Source: Terebella lapidaria
Lineage: Eukaryota; Annelida; Polychaeta; Terebellida; Terebellidae
Assembly (NCBI GenBank): GCA_949152475.1
Contig: OX424563.1
Coordinates: forward strand, 779,001-843,000
Direction: 5' to 3'
DNA: 64,000 nt
The notes below the pieces were generated by a model. The model had not been told where the DNA came from. It saw only the letters and a program-made list of their open reading frames with translations, and ran no database searches. Positions 37,701 to 47,498 of the stretch are shown piece after piece. Positions within the stretch are counted from its first letter, which is position 1; each line of letters begins with the position of its first letter. Position numbers and translations under genes: made by a program.

Positions 37701-40700
37701 TTAGTTCCATCTTCAAATATTTCATCTCCAATGACCAAATTACACACTTCAGGTGGTAATGACATTGATTTTGAGCACCCAAGGTCATCTAAAGTCAAGT
37801 TCAAATTCACCAAAACATGCACCATATATAGAGGTAAATATGATGGGGTATCGGATATCGGCACATGTATGGACAAGAGTTTGTGGATATCGGTACGAGG
37901 CTTTAGCCGAGTGCTGATGTCCAACAAACGAGTGTCCATACATGTGCCGATATCCGATACCCCATCATGTAACCTATTTATTACATGGCATCAGACCGTC
38001 GTTAGGAAATCCATGGATATAGAACGTCATGGCGTTTTGATGCAACCTGTGCCAATATCCGGATATCCTGCATTGCTCATCCTACACTTTGTAGTTTCTT
38101 ACCCATGCCGATATCCGATACCTGTGCCGATATCCGGATATCGGCACAGTGTCCACCTCCATGGCTAGTTCTTGTTGTTGTAGGCTCACATGTAGTGGAT
38201 ATTGGCATTGCGTGCTGTATATTTGCTGATTCATATTATGAATATACAATGACAAAATCACCTTCAACTGCATCAATACACTCCGTGTCCATGTAATAAA
38301 GGATTATATATGTTCATTATACGACCAAATTACATACCTTTATCCTATATGTTCATAATACAAACTTAGGCTGTATTGACATGGTGTCCAAGACGTAGTG
38401 CATAGTAGAATTTTTAGACTGAGTAGTGCATTTTAGAGTTTGGGGCCTTTCAGGCCTAATATTCGGGCCTTTTGTCAGATCAAATCAAGCCGACCCATCT
38501 TCTGCATGAATAAATGGCATAATCCTAGACAAAATTTGAAAAAAAGACGTGGAATAGATTTTCAGAAAACCAGAAAAATGTGCCAAATTCGCCATTATGG
38601 CAAATAAATCTGAAAAAACGATTGAATAAAAAACCGAAAAATGATCGACTACAAAAAAAAAAAAAAGCGGCTCAGGTTAATAACCCAAGATATGTCTTGG
38701 TCAAATATTGTGGACGGACAACGACGGACACAACGCCAGGACAATAGGTTATCATACCATAGGTCTGGTTCATCAGGCCAAAAACATTTATTTGCCAGAC
38801 AGATGAATGTATCAACGAACGGCTAGATGGACGGACGACTAGATGGAAAATGGCTGATAGAAAAACCACTACAAGTTCCAACAGCTTATAAGGTAAAAAT
38901 TATGCCAAGGACCATAGGTAAACTTGAAATATCAAAAGTTCTAAAATAACTTTTATTTTTATACTATGCATACTTACCTCTGACTCTGGGGTCGTGTAAT
39001 TGGCGAGCCCTCATTCGCCAACCACACATGAAATATGGGTGAAAAAGCTAAACGAAAGTTAGCCGGTCCGTTTAGACCCTGCGCTAGTAATGGTAATTAC
39101 CTGAGCAGTTCACCCTCCGTGTGGTAGCATAATCGTGCCGGTCCACTGCCTCCCAGTTCACTTTTGTTGAGTTGCAACACTTGATCACTGAAGGTTATCT
39201 TCTGAAAAGACAAGAAGATAATCAGCGGGGAGGAGGGTGGGACCATCCAACGTCAGAGGTAAGTATGCATAGTATAAAAATAAAAGTTATTTTAGAACTT
39301 TTGATTTGTTATGCTAAGCGATACTTACCTCTGACTCTGGGGAATGGCCTGCCGGTGGTGGGCCCCTCAGAGAGAAAGTACGCCTTGCACAAGATCATCC
39401 CCTGAAAGTAGAAGGATGAGAACTATGCATAATACCAGTGACTATAATTACTGTATAAAGGATAAGGAACCCGCTCCTTTCCTATAGTAATTATAATACT
39501 AATTAACCACAGAGTAGCTCGGAAGTTAATAGTATACTGAGAGATACTTTGTAATCCAGAAGAATCTGAGATTACATACCTGTCGTCGAGTCCCTTGTGA
39601 GGCGATGAGCCGTAGCTAGGTGTTGAGACGGCGCTCCCCCCCCCCGGACGCTTGGCAGAAGAAGCAGTGGGTTGCACGATGACTTGTGCTGCGACGATGG
39701 GTCCCAGATGATAGAGGTCATCCACGAGGAGCGATACATCGCGCAGGTAAAATGAGGAAAACGTAGAGTGAGATCTCCAAGTGGCTGCCTTCATGAGATC
39801 CTGAAGTGACATGTTGTGTGCAAACGACCAGGAAGTGGAGATGGCGCGAACCTCGTGAGCCGTACGACCGTAGAGCTTATGTAGGTCCCGACGATCCTTA
39901 CTGTAAGCACGTGTAACAACAGCCTTGATCCAAAGCGAGATCGTGTTCTTGGAGACCTGCCCTCTCGATGCCGAAAACGGGAGAAAGAGGTGAGATTCCC
40001 TTGGTCGTGAAGGCTTAGTCCTCTTCAGATACAACCGTAACGCACGCACCGGACACCGGGACAGATCCCCACAGTCAGTCGCCAACTGAGATAAGGCAGG
40101 GACAGAGAACGTTCGCATCCCAGCCGCCAGGGCAGAAGGAGTTTCGGTCTTGGCAAGAAACCCCAGATGGTACTGGAGGGTAACAGAAGACCAATCTTCC
40201 GGGTGTAAGACCTCCGCAGACAGTCCCTGAAGCTCACTGACCCGCTTCGCGGAAGCAAGGGCCAACAGGAACACAGTCTTGTGCGTGAGAAAACGAAGCT
40301 CCGCTTCGTCGAGAGGCTCATATGGAGATTCATTGAGGCTACAAAGGACCAATGACAAGTCCCATTTTGGTGCGCGGGAGACCGGAGGCAAATCCTGGGC
40401 GAAGGACTTGAACAGGGCCGAAATCTCCCGTGATGTAGAAATGTCCAAACCGTGAGAAGGTAGCACATTAGACAATGCCGCACGGTATCCCTTGACAGTA
40501 GTAAGAGCCCGCTTGCGCTTGTCTCTCAACCAGACAAAGAAGTCCGCTACCGTAGGGAGAGGGGGACGGCGTGGATCAACTTGCCGTCGACCACACCAAG
40601 AAGAGAAGACTCTCCACTTGGCTTGATATAATCGCTCTGAGGATGACCGAACTGTTCTGGACATCCGCTTGGCAGCGTTCTTCGAAAAGCCAGCCTTTCT

Positions 40701-43700
40701 GAATGAACGCCTGATAATCTCCACGCGTGAAGATGCAGAACGCCCAGATGCTCGTGAAACTGACGTCCCTGACGAAGCAGGCTGGGGATCGGTGGTAACA
40801 ACCGTGGAAGATCCGTCAGAAGCTCCAGGAGTTCCGGAAACCAAGGCTTGGCTGGCCAGCAGGGAGCCACCAAGATGATCTGGGCCGAGCTTAACCGAAT
40901 CCTCTGTAGAACCACGGGAATCAGTGAGAACGGAGGAAAAGCGTACGCCCATAGGACGGACCAGTCCTGAGCGAGGGCGTCGACTGCCCAGGCATGAGGG
41001 TCCGGGAACGGGGACACATAGAGAGGTAGACGATTGTTCTGGAACGTGGCGAACAGGTCCAAGTGAGGCTGACCCCAAAGACGCCACAGGTGACTGCAAA
41101 CCTGGGGGTTCAGAGACCAGTTCGTGGAAACCGGACCCTTCCTCGAAAGGGCGTCGGCGATGGTGTTCATGGAGCCCGGGATGTGTCGGGACAGAAGACT
41201 GACATCCTGGGATTCAGCCCACTCCAAGATTCTTCGAGTCAAGGCGCTTAGCTCCCTTGACCGTGTCCCCCCCTGATTCTTGATATAGCCGACGACCGTC
41301 GTGTTGTCGGTCATGGCCAGTACCGTGGACCCGGCAACCGTCTGATGAAAATGGCGCAGGCCCAACCAGACAGCCCTGAGCTCCAGCCAATTGATGTGAT
41401 GCCGGAGATCGGCCGCCGACCAGAGACCGGAGACTTGACTTTCGCCGAGGTGAGCACCCCAACCGAGGCGAGACGCGTCGGAGAACAGGAGAAAGTCGGG
41501 CTCCAACTCGTGAATCGGATGACCCCGTAGCAGGTTGACCGGATCGGACCACCAGAGGAGATCTGGCTGGAGAGCGGAAACCACCGGAACCAGAGTTGAC
41601 AAGTCCTGCTCGGAAGACCAGTGGTCCTTCAAGTGGAACTGGATCGACCGCATGCGCAACCGTGCACCAGGGACGATCTTCTCTAGTGACACCATGTGAC
41701 CTAGGAGCCTCAGGAACACCACCGCCGCGACGGGAACCCCGATGGAGAAAGACCGTAGAACGCCGTTCAAACGTTGAATACGATCTGTCGTCGGACGTGT
41801 CAGGAAGGACTGCATGTCGATGTCCATCCCGAGGTAGGTGACACGCTGGGAAGGAACCAAGTCGGACTTCTTGAAATTGATGATGAGACCGACTCGCTGA
41901 CAAAGCCGAACGATCTGGTCCGTGTGTGCAGCCACCGTCTGCTGGTCCGTGGCCGTAATCAGCCAATCGTCCAGATATCTCGGACGAATCCCCCTGCGGT
42001 GCGCCCACGCCGATACCGGCTGAAACACCCTGGTGAACAGGAATGGGGCGGTGGAGAGGCCGAAACACAGAGCACGGAACTGGTAGACCCCGTTGCCCCA
42101 CTGGAAACGAAGGTAGGGCCGTGATGAGGGATGAATCGGGATGTGAAAGTAGGCATCTTTCAGATCTATGGACGTCATCCAGTCCCCGCTGCGCAGAGAC
42201 AGTAGAACCGTCCGTGGGCACTCCATGGAAAACTTCTCCTTGGAGACAAACTTGTTCAGGGGACTGAGGTCGATTATCGGTCGCCAGCCGCCCGTGAGCT
42301 TGGGGACGACAAACAGACGACTGTAGAAGCCCGGAGAGTTCTGGGTCACCTTCTCCGTGGCTTCCTTGAGGAGCATCTCGGACACGAGGGCGTCCAGGAC
42401 CGCAAACTTCTCCGACCCCGGGGCGTAGGATGCGAACGCTATCGGTAGAGGGGAGAGAGGAGGCGCCTGACTGAAGGGAATCCGGTACCCGTGACGCAGT
42501 ATGGTAGTTACTAGACAGTCCTCGAATTCCGTATCCCAGACTGGCCAAAAGGCCTGAAGACGAGCTCCCACGGGGGATACATCCGAATCGTGGTTCCGTG
42601 GGAGCGCCTGGGACACATCAGGAGCGGGGCTGAGGCTTGGCAGAAGACGAGGATCCACTGCCGCCGCGACCTCCACGTGAAGAGTTAGTTGACTTCTTGT
42701 TCTTGTCAAACTTGGAGCCCTTAGAAAACTGAGACGACTGAGACTGCTGTTTCGACTCCGTGGCCTTGACCTTCGGGATCTTGAACGACGAGGAAGAGGA
42801 TGCCGCAGGCTTCTTCTCCTGGCGTTCCACCAATTTAACTAAGTTAAATTTGCTGAGAAGGTCCGCTTCCTGGGCAACCGCCTGGCCGGCCTTGGCCAGG
42901 ACATCCGGGTCAAAGAGGTGAGGACCAAAGACCGAGGACGTGCGTAACTTGGACTTGAAGGCGTCCGACAGCTTGGAGGTAGATCTCTTGAGAAAGGCGT
43001 CCCGTCGCCTGAGAACAACGTTGGCCCACTCCACGTGCGACTCCTTCGTAATCTGTCCCACACACTTGTTAACGGAGGAAAGAGTCCTCTTGATGCGCAG
43101 CAACTCCGACACCGGTACTTGAACAGTGGCATCCGTGTCCAAATCGGCGTCCGCTGGAACCGAACCGGGGACCAGACGGTCGACCTGCACGCTGAGGAGG
43201 CCCGAGAGCCAGTCGAGGGTGTTGGCAACCAGCTGTACCCGACGCGGGTAAGACTCCCAGGTCTTGAGATCTGAGTCCGAAAGTGTAGCGGTAACACTCG
43301 AGGACTTGAGCCCAGGGGCGATGACTGACAGGTCGTCATTCACCGCCGCTGCCTCCAGAGTGCTACCGCAATCCGTAGTCTGGTAGTGCTTTAACTGTCC
43401 TTGGAAGCACGAGGCGAACTTGCCGGCTCGTAGGGGCTGTCCATTGACGGGGACGATCTTCTCCTCCACTAGAGTCCGCACTGACGAGATACCCTCGGAC
43501 CACGGGAAGCGCACGTCCGGCTCCGGCTGCTGACGGGCGTGGAGCACACGCTCACCCACCGACGTAAAAGAAGTCCCCTTGGCTGCAGGTAGCTCGATCT
43601 CGTCCGGGAAGGCCTCCTGAACCCAAACGCGGACCTGGGCAAAGGTGTCGTCGTCAGACTTGGAGGAGGAAGGCTTGGAGGTACCAGCCGTAGCTGAGGA

Positions 43701-46088
43701 GTCGGCAGACCTAGCCGGGCTAGCCACCCGCGGCTTCTTGACTGGAGGTTCATCCGAGGTCTGGTCTGCCGGGGGGGGAGGCAACGAGACTGGAGGCTCC
43801 AAAACAGCAACAGAGGACGACTCGGACGCGTGTTGCTCACCTTCAGACCTAGGGGCGTGGTCTGAAGCGGGACGCTTGGGCTCCCTCACACGGTCGTAGT
43901 CCGAGCGTGAACTTTTCTCTCCACGGCTACCGCGAGAATCCCTGGAGGAGTAGTCCCTGCGGTCCGCACGCTCCCGACGGTAGTAGTAGTCCCTATCGTC
44001 ACGAGAACGGCCGGAAAGGTAGTAACGATCCAACTCTTCATGGTAAGCACGGTCAAAGTCATATTCACGACGCTGATCATAAACCCAATCACGGAACCGA
44101 TCCGCGCGGCTGGAGGACGGACGATCCCAATCGCCGGAACGGTGTTGATCCACAGGCCGAGCTGGACGGTGGCGGCGGTCAGGCGAGGACGGGCGGCCCA
44201 TCGCTGGAAGAACACTATCCGCCGTGGCTGTTGACCCGCGGTGAGAATCTCCACTGGAGGAAGACGACCGGCTGTCCGCGCGTCGACTGACGGACGGTGG
44301 AAGATCGCGGGGCAGAACACTGGGCTGAGAAACCCCCGGGCTGGCCACCGGTGGCTGCTGATCACGGTCACGGTCGGGTAAGCACCCGCGCGGCACCGCT
44401 GCGGCTGGAGAAGAGGTACCCTGGGCTGAAGAGGCGTCACGGTGCTGAACACGGCCCGGGCTACCAGCGAGAGACTTGTCCACCACAAGCACATCAACAG
44501 GGCCGTCGGAGAGCTGGACGGTGGAGTAGTCGGGGGGGCCACACTTGGCACGACCGACAGGGCCCCTGCCTTCACCTGACTGTTCCTCCGAGACCGACTC
44601 GCCGGTCTCGGCAGCCTGGGAACGGGAATCCACCATGGCCGAGTCAACTGGCTCCGAGAAGATAGGGTCCAACGAAGGCAACCCCAGGAACACGAAGGCT
44701 GGTCAGCTGGACTGTGGCTCGGGGGGTTGCCGCCGACGAACGGGTCACCAGAGAGAAGCGGCGTCGGAACTTCATCCACCGTGGGGGTGGCCGGTGTCGC
44801 AACTCCTTTCCCAACCAGGGACGACAACATCGCCGACATGGACGCAATGGATGTCTGCAAATTCCCAACCGTCTGTTCGAGGGAATCAAGACGAGAGGAG
44901 GAAGAGGAATCCAGAGATCGTCGATCAGCAGAACGCGACCTCTTCTTCTCCCTGTCGATCCTACGCTGATCTATCCTGTCGAATCTGTCATCGGGCCAAG
45001 ATTCGCAGATCTGACAGCGCTGAGACGCACAGCAAACAAACGGTCTGCAAGACGGACAGCGATCGTGAGGATCGAGATCGAGAGGAACCAAGAAGTGTCC
45101 ACACTTGGTACATCTCCTGACAGAAGACGATTCCATCGTAGAAACAGCTAAGTTCCAAAATCCAAACTTCAAAGGGGCAATCGCGAGCGACGCAAAGTTG
45201 TTGTTGACAGGAGCTCGCCAAAAACAAAAGTGAACTGGGAGGCAGTGGACCGGCACGATTATGCTACCACACGGAAGGTGAACTGCTCAGGTAACTACCA
45301 TTACTAGCGCAGGGTCTAAACGGACCGGCTAACTTTCGTTTAGCTTTTTCACCCATATTTCATGTGTGGTTGGCGAATGAGGGCTCGCCAATTACACGAC
45401 CCCAGAGTCAGAGGTAAGTATCGCTTAGCATAACAAACATTTACTATACTCAAGCTGTATGAATGTGGCACATGGCATCGAGGAGAAGGTTCTATTAAGG
45501 TTGTATTATCAATTAAAATATGGATGCCTATATCTTACATACTCTAGTACTGTACATTTGCATGTACCCAAGCAAACAAAAACTGGCAGACAATGACTGT
45601 CTGAGTACACTAGTACAGACCTCCTGTTTGATGCGGGGGAACTCCGGTCCTGCGAAGCGTTCCCAAAACCAGGCGGGTTCCAAGTCTTAGACTTCTTCTT
45701 GTTGGTCATGTTAAACTGAGCCATCAAATCTGAAACAACAGAAAAAAGATGGTTAGAAAAAAATCAAGTCTTCACTCACAGCCTACATAATAAGACACAT
45801 AAAGATGTATCTACACAATCAGTTATTGATGACTGGTCATTTCTAAAGGAAATAACAAAACACATTTGTCACCTCATTTGTTATTACTTCAGAGGCATCA
45901 ATTTACAAACCATCATCGCTGGCCAGCTCCTCATCACTGGCTCTCTCGCTGGCACTAGGTGTCAGGTCAGAGGTCAATCCACGCCGCTTCCTGTCCTTCA
46001 TCTTAGCGGCAAGTTCTTGCTGAAAATTGTTGAGCGGCTGAGGACTGCGAGAGCTTCTGGTGCGACCGGGACCGAACAGGTTGTCCAT
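24787..46088 (-). CDS. MAP9: MAP9/ASAP-like microtubule-associated protein, 14 exons
   Basis: Exons (minus): 46088-45911, 45729-45621, 37296-37102, 36987-36851, 36591-36480, 35552-35427, 35276-34475, 34206-34091, 33931-33797, 33538-33313, 32527-32366, 32279-32134, 29797-29653, 24900-24787. All have GT-AG ends and matching phases, giving about 900 aa (human MAP9 is about 650). The start is MDNLFGPGRT. Exon 7 (about residues 286-553) holds roughly ten GRKTP or GRRTP repeats. The conserved part is exons 10-14: STEDIKQAVYESWYQERQKS, then charged coiled coil with SYQAWMESKKDFDRER and YDKWIHHKEKQQ repeats, ending PWSPASRTIPVGR, as in vertebrate MAP9, a protein of spindle and interphase microtubules. 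Intron 2 (8.3 kb) carries a DIRS element, intron 12 a Helentron-like element, and intron 13 a 36-copy minisatellite. The start of the 5' UTR is not resolved. Assignment to MAP9 rests on C-terminal similarity recognised by eye. Confidence 0.82.
24901..26368. other. Intron 13 of the MAP9-like gene, unique part
   Basis: This lies between the 90-bp minisatellite and terminal exon 14a. I see no further exon or RNA gene; short open frames at 25319-26314 have no known motif. Confidence 0.5.
26369..29668 (-). repeat. 90/92-bp minisatellite (about 36 units) built on the exon 13 splice donor
   Basis: Units of 90 bp (92 bp where GTATCCAC replaces GTCCAC) repeat from 26369 into the end of MAP9 exon 13. 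Read on the minus strand, each contains a TTACAG acceptor-like site, 26 or 28 nt beginning AAATGGTAGGGAGTGG and ending CACCACAAG, and the donor GTAAGTAAGG. The real exon ends AGTGGATACACCACAAG then GTGAGTAAGG, so about 17 exonic bases plus the donor were captured into the unit. Units are very similar, with mostly single-base changes, indicating recent expansion or homogenisation. Long minus-strand open frames in the array exist because 90 is a multiple of three. Confidence 0.93.
29816..31795 (+). mobile_element. Helentron-like non-autonomous element with internal ~147-bp tandem repeats (copy 1)
   Basis: The left end reads ACTAGACGTCAAGGCC followed by a small hairpin (ATGCC..GGCAT). The right end is a hairpin GGCATTTC-TGCC-GAAATGCC followed by TTAACTAG. 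Between them lie about eight units of about 147 bp containing GACATGTTTGTCTAG, a GGCGACGAGTCCG word, CGTTTCCGAGATATCGACG and GGTCAAGGTCAAAGTTCATC. Next come a unique stretch with AATAGGGTTCTTCCCTGG and a run of nearly 40 A at about 31706-31745. No protein is encoded. The layout resembles Helentron-derived elements (Drosophila DINE-1, oyster pearl elements). It sits in intron 12 of the MAP9-like gene. A second copy is at 54966-56045. Confidence 0.65.
36421..36440 (+). repeat. Poly-G run in a MAP9 intron
   Basis: A tract of about 15 G, then AGGGG, lies 40 bp from the donor of exon 5. A shorter G tract occurs at 1461-1472. Confidence 0.8.
37303..38930. repeat. Decayed AAGGTCA-type element and palindromes in MAP9 intron 2
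   Basis: 37620-37840 and 38640-38770 carry words of the 17089-21993 family (ACCATATATGAC, CCAAGGTCATCTAAAGTCAA, GGACGGACAACGACGGAC, CAATAGGTTATC). Inserted among them are inverted repeats: 37843-37882 is the reverse complement of 37930-37970 (word GGGGTATCGGATATCGGCAC). At about 38127-38152 there is a perfect 26-bp palindrome whose half-site is TGTGCCGATATCC. No exon is apparent. Confidence 0.55.
38931..39170 (-). repeat. DIRS element terminal inverted repeat (3' side)
   Basis: This arm pairs with 45228-45436. Read in the gene direction it contains GTCAGAGGTAAGTATGC, a consensus splice donor. Confidence 0.88.
39252..39342 (-). repeat. DIRS internal complementary region
   Basis: The left half (39252-39304) is the reverse complement of the outer left terminus and the right half (39305-39342) that of the outer right terminus, so this segment equals the joined ends of the element. 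It follows the recombinase gene in element order, at the usual DIRS location. Confidence 0.88.
39423..41099 (-). CDS. DIRS tyrosine recombinase (integrase)
   Basis: The 558-residue frame ends in a tyrosine recombinase of the phage-integrase fold that inserts the circular cDNA of the element. About the first 125 residues overlap the RT frame and probably precede the true domain. The core starts near VEIIRRSFRKAGFSKNAAKR. An N-terminal SAM-like region follows (YQAKWRVFSSWCGRR, VADFFVWLRDK, TTVKGYRAALSNVL). The catalytic residues are visible: Arg in SAKRVSELQGL, the His-x-x-Arg pair in TAHEVRAIST, His/Trp in ATWRSHSTFSS and the nucleophile Tyr in FSSFYLRDVS. The frame is uninterrupted. The start codon is uncertain because the gene may be read from an overlapping frame. 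Confidence 0.88.
   Translation of the reverse strand: MQSPVASLGSASLGPVRHVPEQSSTSLCVPVPGPSCLGSRRPRSGLVRPMGVRFSSVLTDSRGSTEDSVKLGPDHLGGSLLASQALVSGTPGASDGSSTVVTTDPQPASSGTSVSRASGRSASSRVEIIRRSFRKAGFSKNAAKRMSRTVRSSSERLYQAKWRVFSSWCGRRQVDPRRPPLPTVADFFVWLRDKRKRALTTVKGYRAALSNVLPSHGLDISTSREISALFKSFAQDLPPVSRAPKWDLSLVLCSLNESPYEPLDEAELRFLTHKTVFLLALASAKRVSELQGLSAEVLHPEDWSSVTLQYHLGFLAKTETPSALAAGMRTFSVPALSQLATDCGDLSRCPVRALRLYLKRTKPSRPRESHLFLPFSASRGQVSKNTISLWIKAVVTRAYSKDRRDLHKLYGRTAHEVRAISTSWSFAHNMSLQDLMKAATWRSHSTFSSFYLRDVSLLVDDLYHLGPIVAAQVIVQPTASSAKRPGGGSAVSTPSYGSSPHKGLDDRYVISDSSGLQSISQYTINFRATLWLISIIITIGKERVPYPLYSNYSHWYYA
40547..42709 (-). CDS. DIRS reverse transcriptase / RNase H
   Basis: This 720-residue frame is uninterrupted. 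RT motifs in order: PGFYSRLFVVPKLTGGWRPI, then DLSPLNKFV, SIDLKDAYFHIPIH (first catalytic Asp), FGLSTAPFLFTRV and the catalytic YLDDW box. LGMDID follows. The RNase H domain shows FSDASRLGWGAHL, INWLELRAVWLGLRHF and MTDNTTVVGYI, then the DIRS-typical DLFATFQNNRLPLYVSPFPD block and VDALAQDWSVLWAYAFPPF. It overlaps the end of Gag by about 90 bp and the recombinase frame by about 550 bp. It would copy element RNA into DNA. Confidence 0.9.
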   Translation of the reverse strand: MTRTRSQLTLHVEVAAAVDPRLLPSLSPAPDVSQALPRNHDSDVSPVGARLQAFWPVWDTEFEDCLVTTILRHGYRIPFSQAPPLSPLPIAFASYAPGSEKFAVLDALVSEMLLKEATEKVTQNSPGFYSRLFVVPKLTGGWRPIIDLSPLNKFVSKEKFSMECPRTVLLSLRSGDWMTSIDLKDAYFHIPIHPSSRPYLRFQWGNGVYQFRALCFGLSTAPFLFTRVFQPVSAWAHRRGIRPRYLDDWLITATDQQTVAAHTDQIVRLCQRVGLIINFKKSDLVPSQRVTYLGMDIDMQSFLTRPTTDRIQRLNGVLRSFSIGVPVAAVVFLRLLGHMVSLEKIVPGARLRMRSIQFHLKDHWSSEQDLSTLVPVVSALQPDLLWWSDPVNLLRGHPIHELEPDFLLFSDASRLGWGAHLGESQVSGLWSAADLRHHINWLELRAVWLGLRHFHQTVAGSTVLAMTDNTTVVGYIKNQGGTRSRELSALTRRILEWAESQDVSLLSRHIPGSMNTIADALSRKGPVSTNWSLNPQVCSHLWRLWGQPHLDLFATFQNNRLPLYVSPFPDPHAWAVDALAQDWSVLWAYAFPPFSLIPVVLQRIRLSSAQIILVAPCWPAKPWFPELLELLTDLPRLLPPIPSLLRQGRQFHEHLGVLHLHAWRLSGVHSERLAFRRTLPSGCPEQFGHPQSDYIKPSGESSLLGVVDGKLIHAVPLSLR
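42618..45136 (-). CDS. DIRS Gag-like ORF1, split by one frameshift
   Basis: The likely start is the Met at 45136 (MESSSVRRCTKCGHF). It opens with a zinc-ribbon-like CTKCGHF...DRCPSCR and then CQICESWPDDRFDRIDQRRI, followed by a Ser/Arg-rich and coiled-coil segment. Near 44697 the sequence shifts frame: one frame reads HSPADQPSCSWG, while the continuing frame reads FLGLPSLDPIFSEPVDS, so one base appears to be missing. The second part (44693-42618) holds Arg/Asp/Tyr-rich low-complexity sequence and a conserved-looking C-terminal region (PDEIELPAAKGTSFTSVGER onward), ending in a basic Ser/Gly tail. Either this copy is inactivated here or the shift is made during translation. Confidence 0.75.
45228..45436 (-). 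repeat. DIRS element terminal inverted repeat (5' side)
   Basis: This arm pairs with 38931-39170 and lies upstream of ORF1. The outermost bases are GCTTAGCATAACAA on the plus strand. Confidence 0.88.
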
Positions 46089-47498
46089 TCCCTATTGGGC
46101 TTAAAGAAATAATGCAATTTATATAGGCATGTGTGTGGCGGCTCATAATATCATATATGTCCTATCGCAGGGAAAATAGTTTACCCCGTCAATTGCATTA
46201 TTTTATATCCTTCCGAGGTCACCAAGAATATTTCCTAAATTATAAATTGTTAACTTCGGAAAGATGTATAAAATAATGTAATGTAGTTTTTGCTCACAAT
46301 TTACTGTTCTGAAGCCGGCCGGCTCACAATTTGCTGTTCGGAAAGTTTGGAAATGTACCCTGGTCAGCTTCAGAACCACTGTTCAGAACAGTAAATTGTG
46401 AGGATAAACATGATAACAAGTGGATATTCCGTTGGAATTAGGGAGTATTGACATCCTGAGCTGCCTCTGAGCAAGATTGTGAGTATCAATCCTGATTATT
46501 AGTCAGTTAGCAGTTAGAGCAGACTCAAAGTTCTGACATTTTTTGGTCGTAAATTCAGTTGAATTTTGATAAGGGAGGCATTTCGTCTTAGGGGCTTTGC
46601 CCGTCCGAGAAGACGCTATTGTTTGTCTAGTTTTGAACCAAGTTTGTTGACAGCAATTTAAATCTACTGGAAAATAACACTAACAATGTGGGTTACATGT
46701 TCAATTTAGTGGGCAATTTTATTCCCAGCTGATTTCCTACGGTATAAGATTCGGAATGACAATTGGCTATCATAGGATCGGAGCACGCAAATACCAGACA
46801 ATTTTGGATGCATTTCCAGTTTATTGGAGATATATTGCCGATGCAATATTTCAAATGTAACAGAATAAAAAATGATTTGTTGCTCTACAATATCATATTC
46901 ACATATAAAGTCAACACGAAACTGAAGCACAGACACAGACCTCGAAAGTACACGAAGTCTAGGATCCTAACAGACTGCAGCAGAGCATGTAAATATCGGA
47001 CAAGGAGCTATGAAACACCGATGTCAAAAAAATATTAAGCCGTGTCCACTTCACTTGAGCGCAGCATGTTCGTCTTGGACCAAGTTAGATACCAGATTCA
47101 CTTTATGCACAAATAATTGCTTAATAATGAATACCATGTGCAAATTTAACAAAACACACTGACATTTATATCAAATATTACGTTGATCAGAGATTGACAG
47201 TGTAAAGCACAAATTGTTGTCCGGGGCTATTTCAAAATGAAAGAAACCTGAAACTCCTGTCATGTGGAAATTCATGCTTTGATTCTACACATTTGCTCAT
47301 TCTAATATTTTTTACAGAGTGTATACTGAATGTGAAAACCTCGATTTATTCATGTGTCCGATATTTGCATGCCCGTCCGACAAATAATGCTCCAACTCTA
47401 GAATAATGCTTACTCTGACACACCATTTGCTCCTTTTAACTGTGATTATCATAAATTTAGTACGACTGATAAACTCATCATCATCATGATTGATTAGA
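46089..47498. other. Upstream region of MAP9; no further gene seen
   Basis: This contains the probable MAP9 5' UTR and promoter region, but I cannot place a transcription start. 46195-46400 has a repeated word, CTCACAATTTRCTGTTC, at three places in either orientation. A GGGAGGCATTTCGTCTTAGG fragment at 46573 matches an end of the Helentron-like family. Other open frames are unsupported. Confidence 0.45.

Larger units (their letters stand above)
38931..45436 (-). mobile_element. DIRS-like tyrosine-recombinase retrotransposon, nearly intact
   Basis: This is a 6.5-kb element on the minus strand in intron 2 of the MAP9-like gene. Its ends are inverted repeats: 38931-39170 versus 45228-45436 in reverse complement (shared words CCAGAGTCAGAGGTAAGTAT and GGACCGGCTAACTTTCGTTT). 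An internal complementary region at 39252-39342 joins the complement of the left end to that of the right end, as in DIRS elements, where it templates a circular intermediate. That region fixes the boundaries: the join at 39304/39305 corresponds to 38931 and 45436. No target duplication is seen, as expected for insertion by a tyrosine recombinase. The internal order is Gag, RT/RNase H, recombinase, with overlapping frames. RT and recombinase appear uninterrupted; Gag has one frameshift. Confidence 0.92.

Noticed and set aside
43886..44700. Extension of the first Gag frame past 44700 as real protein
   Set aside because: After the frameshift near 44697 the residues are a Pro/Arg/Thr-rich shadow of the second frame, which carries the plausible continuing Gag sequence.
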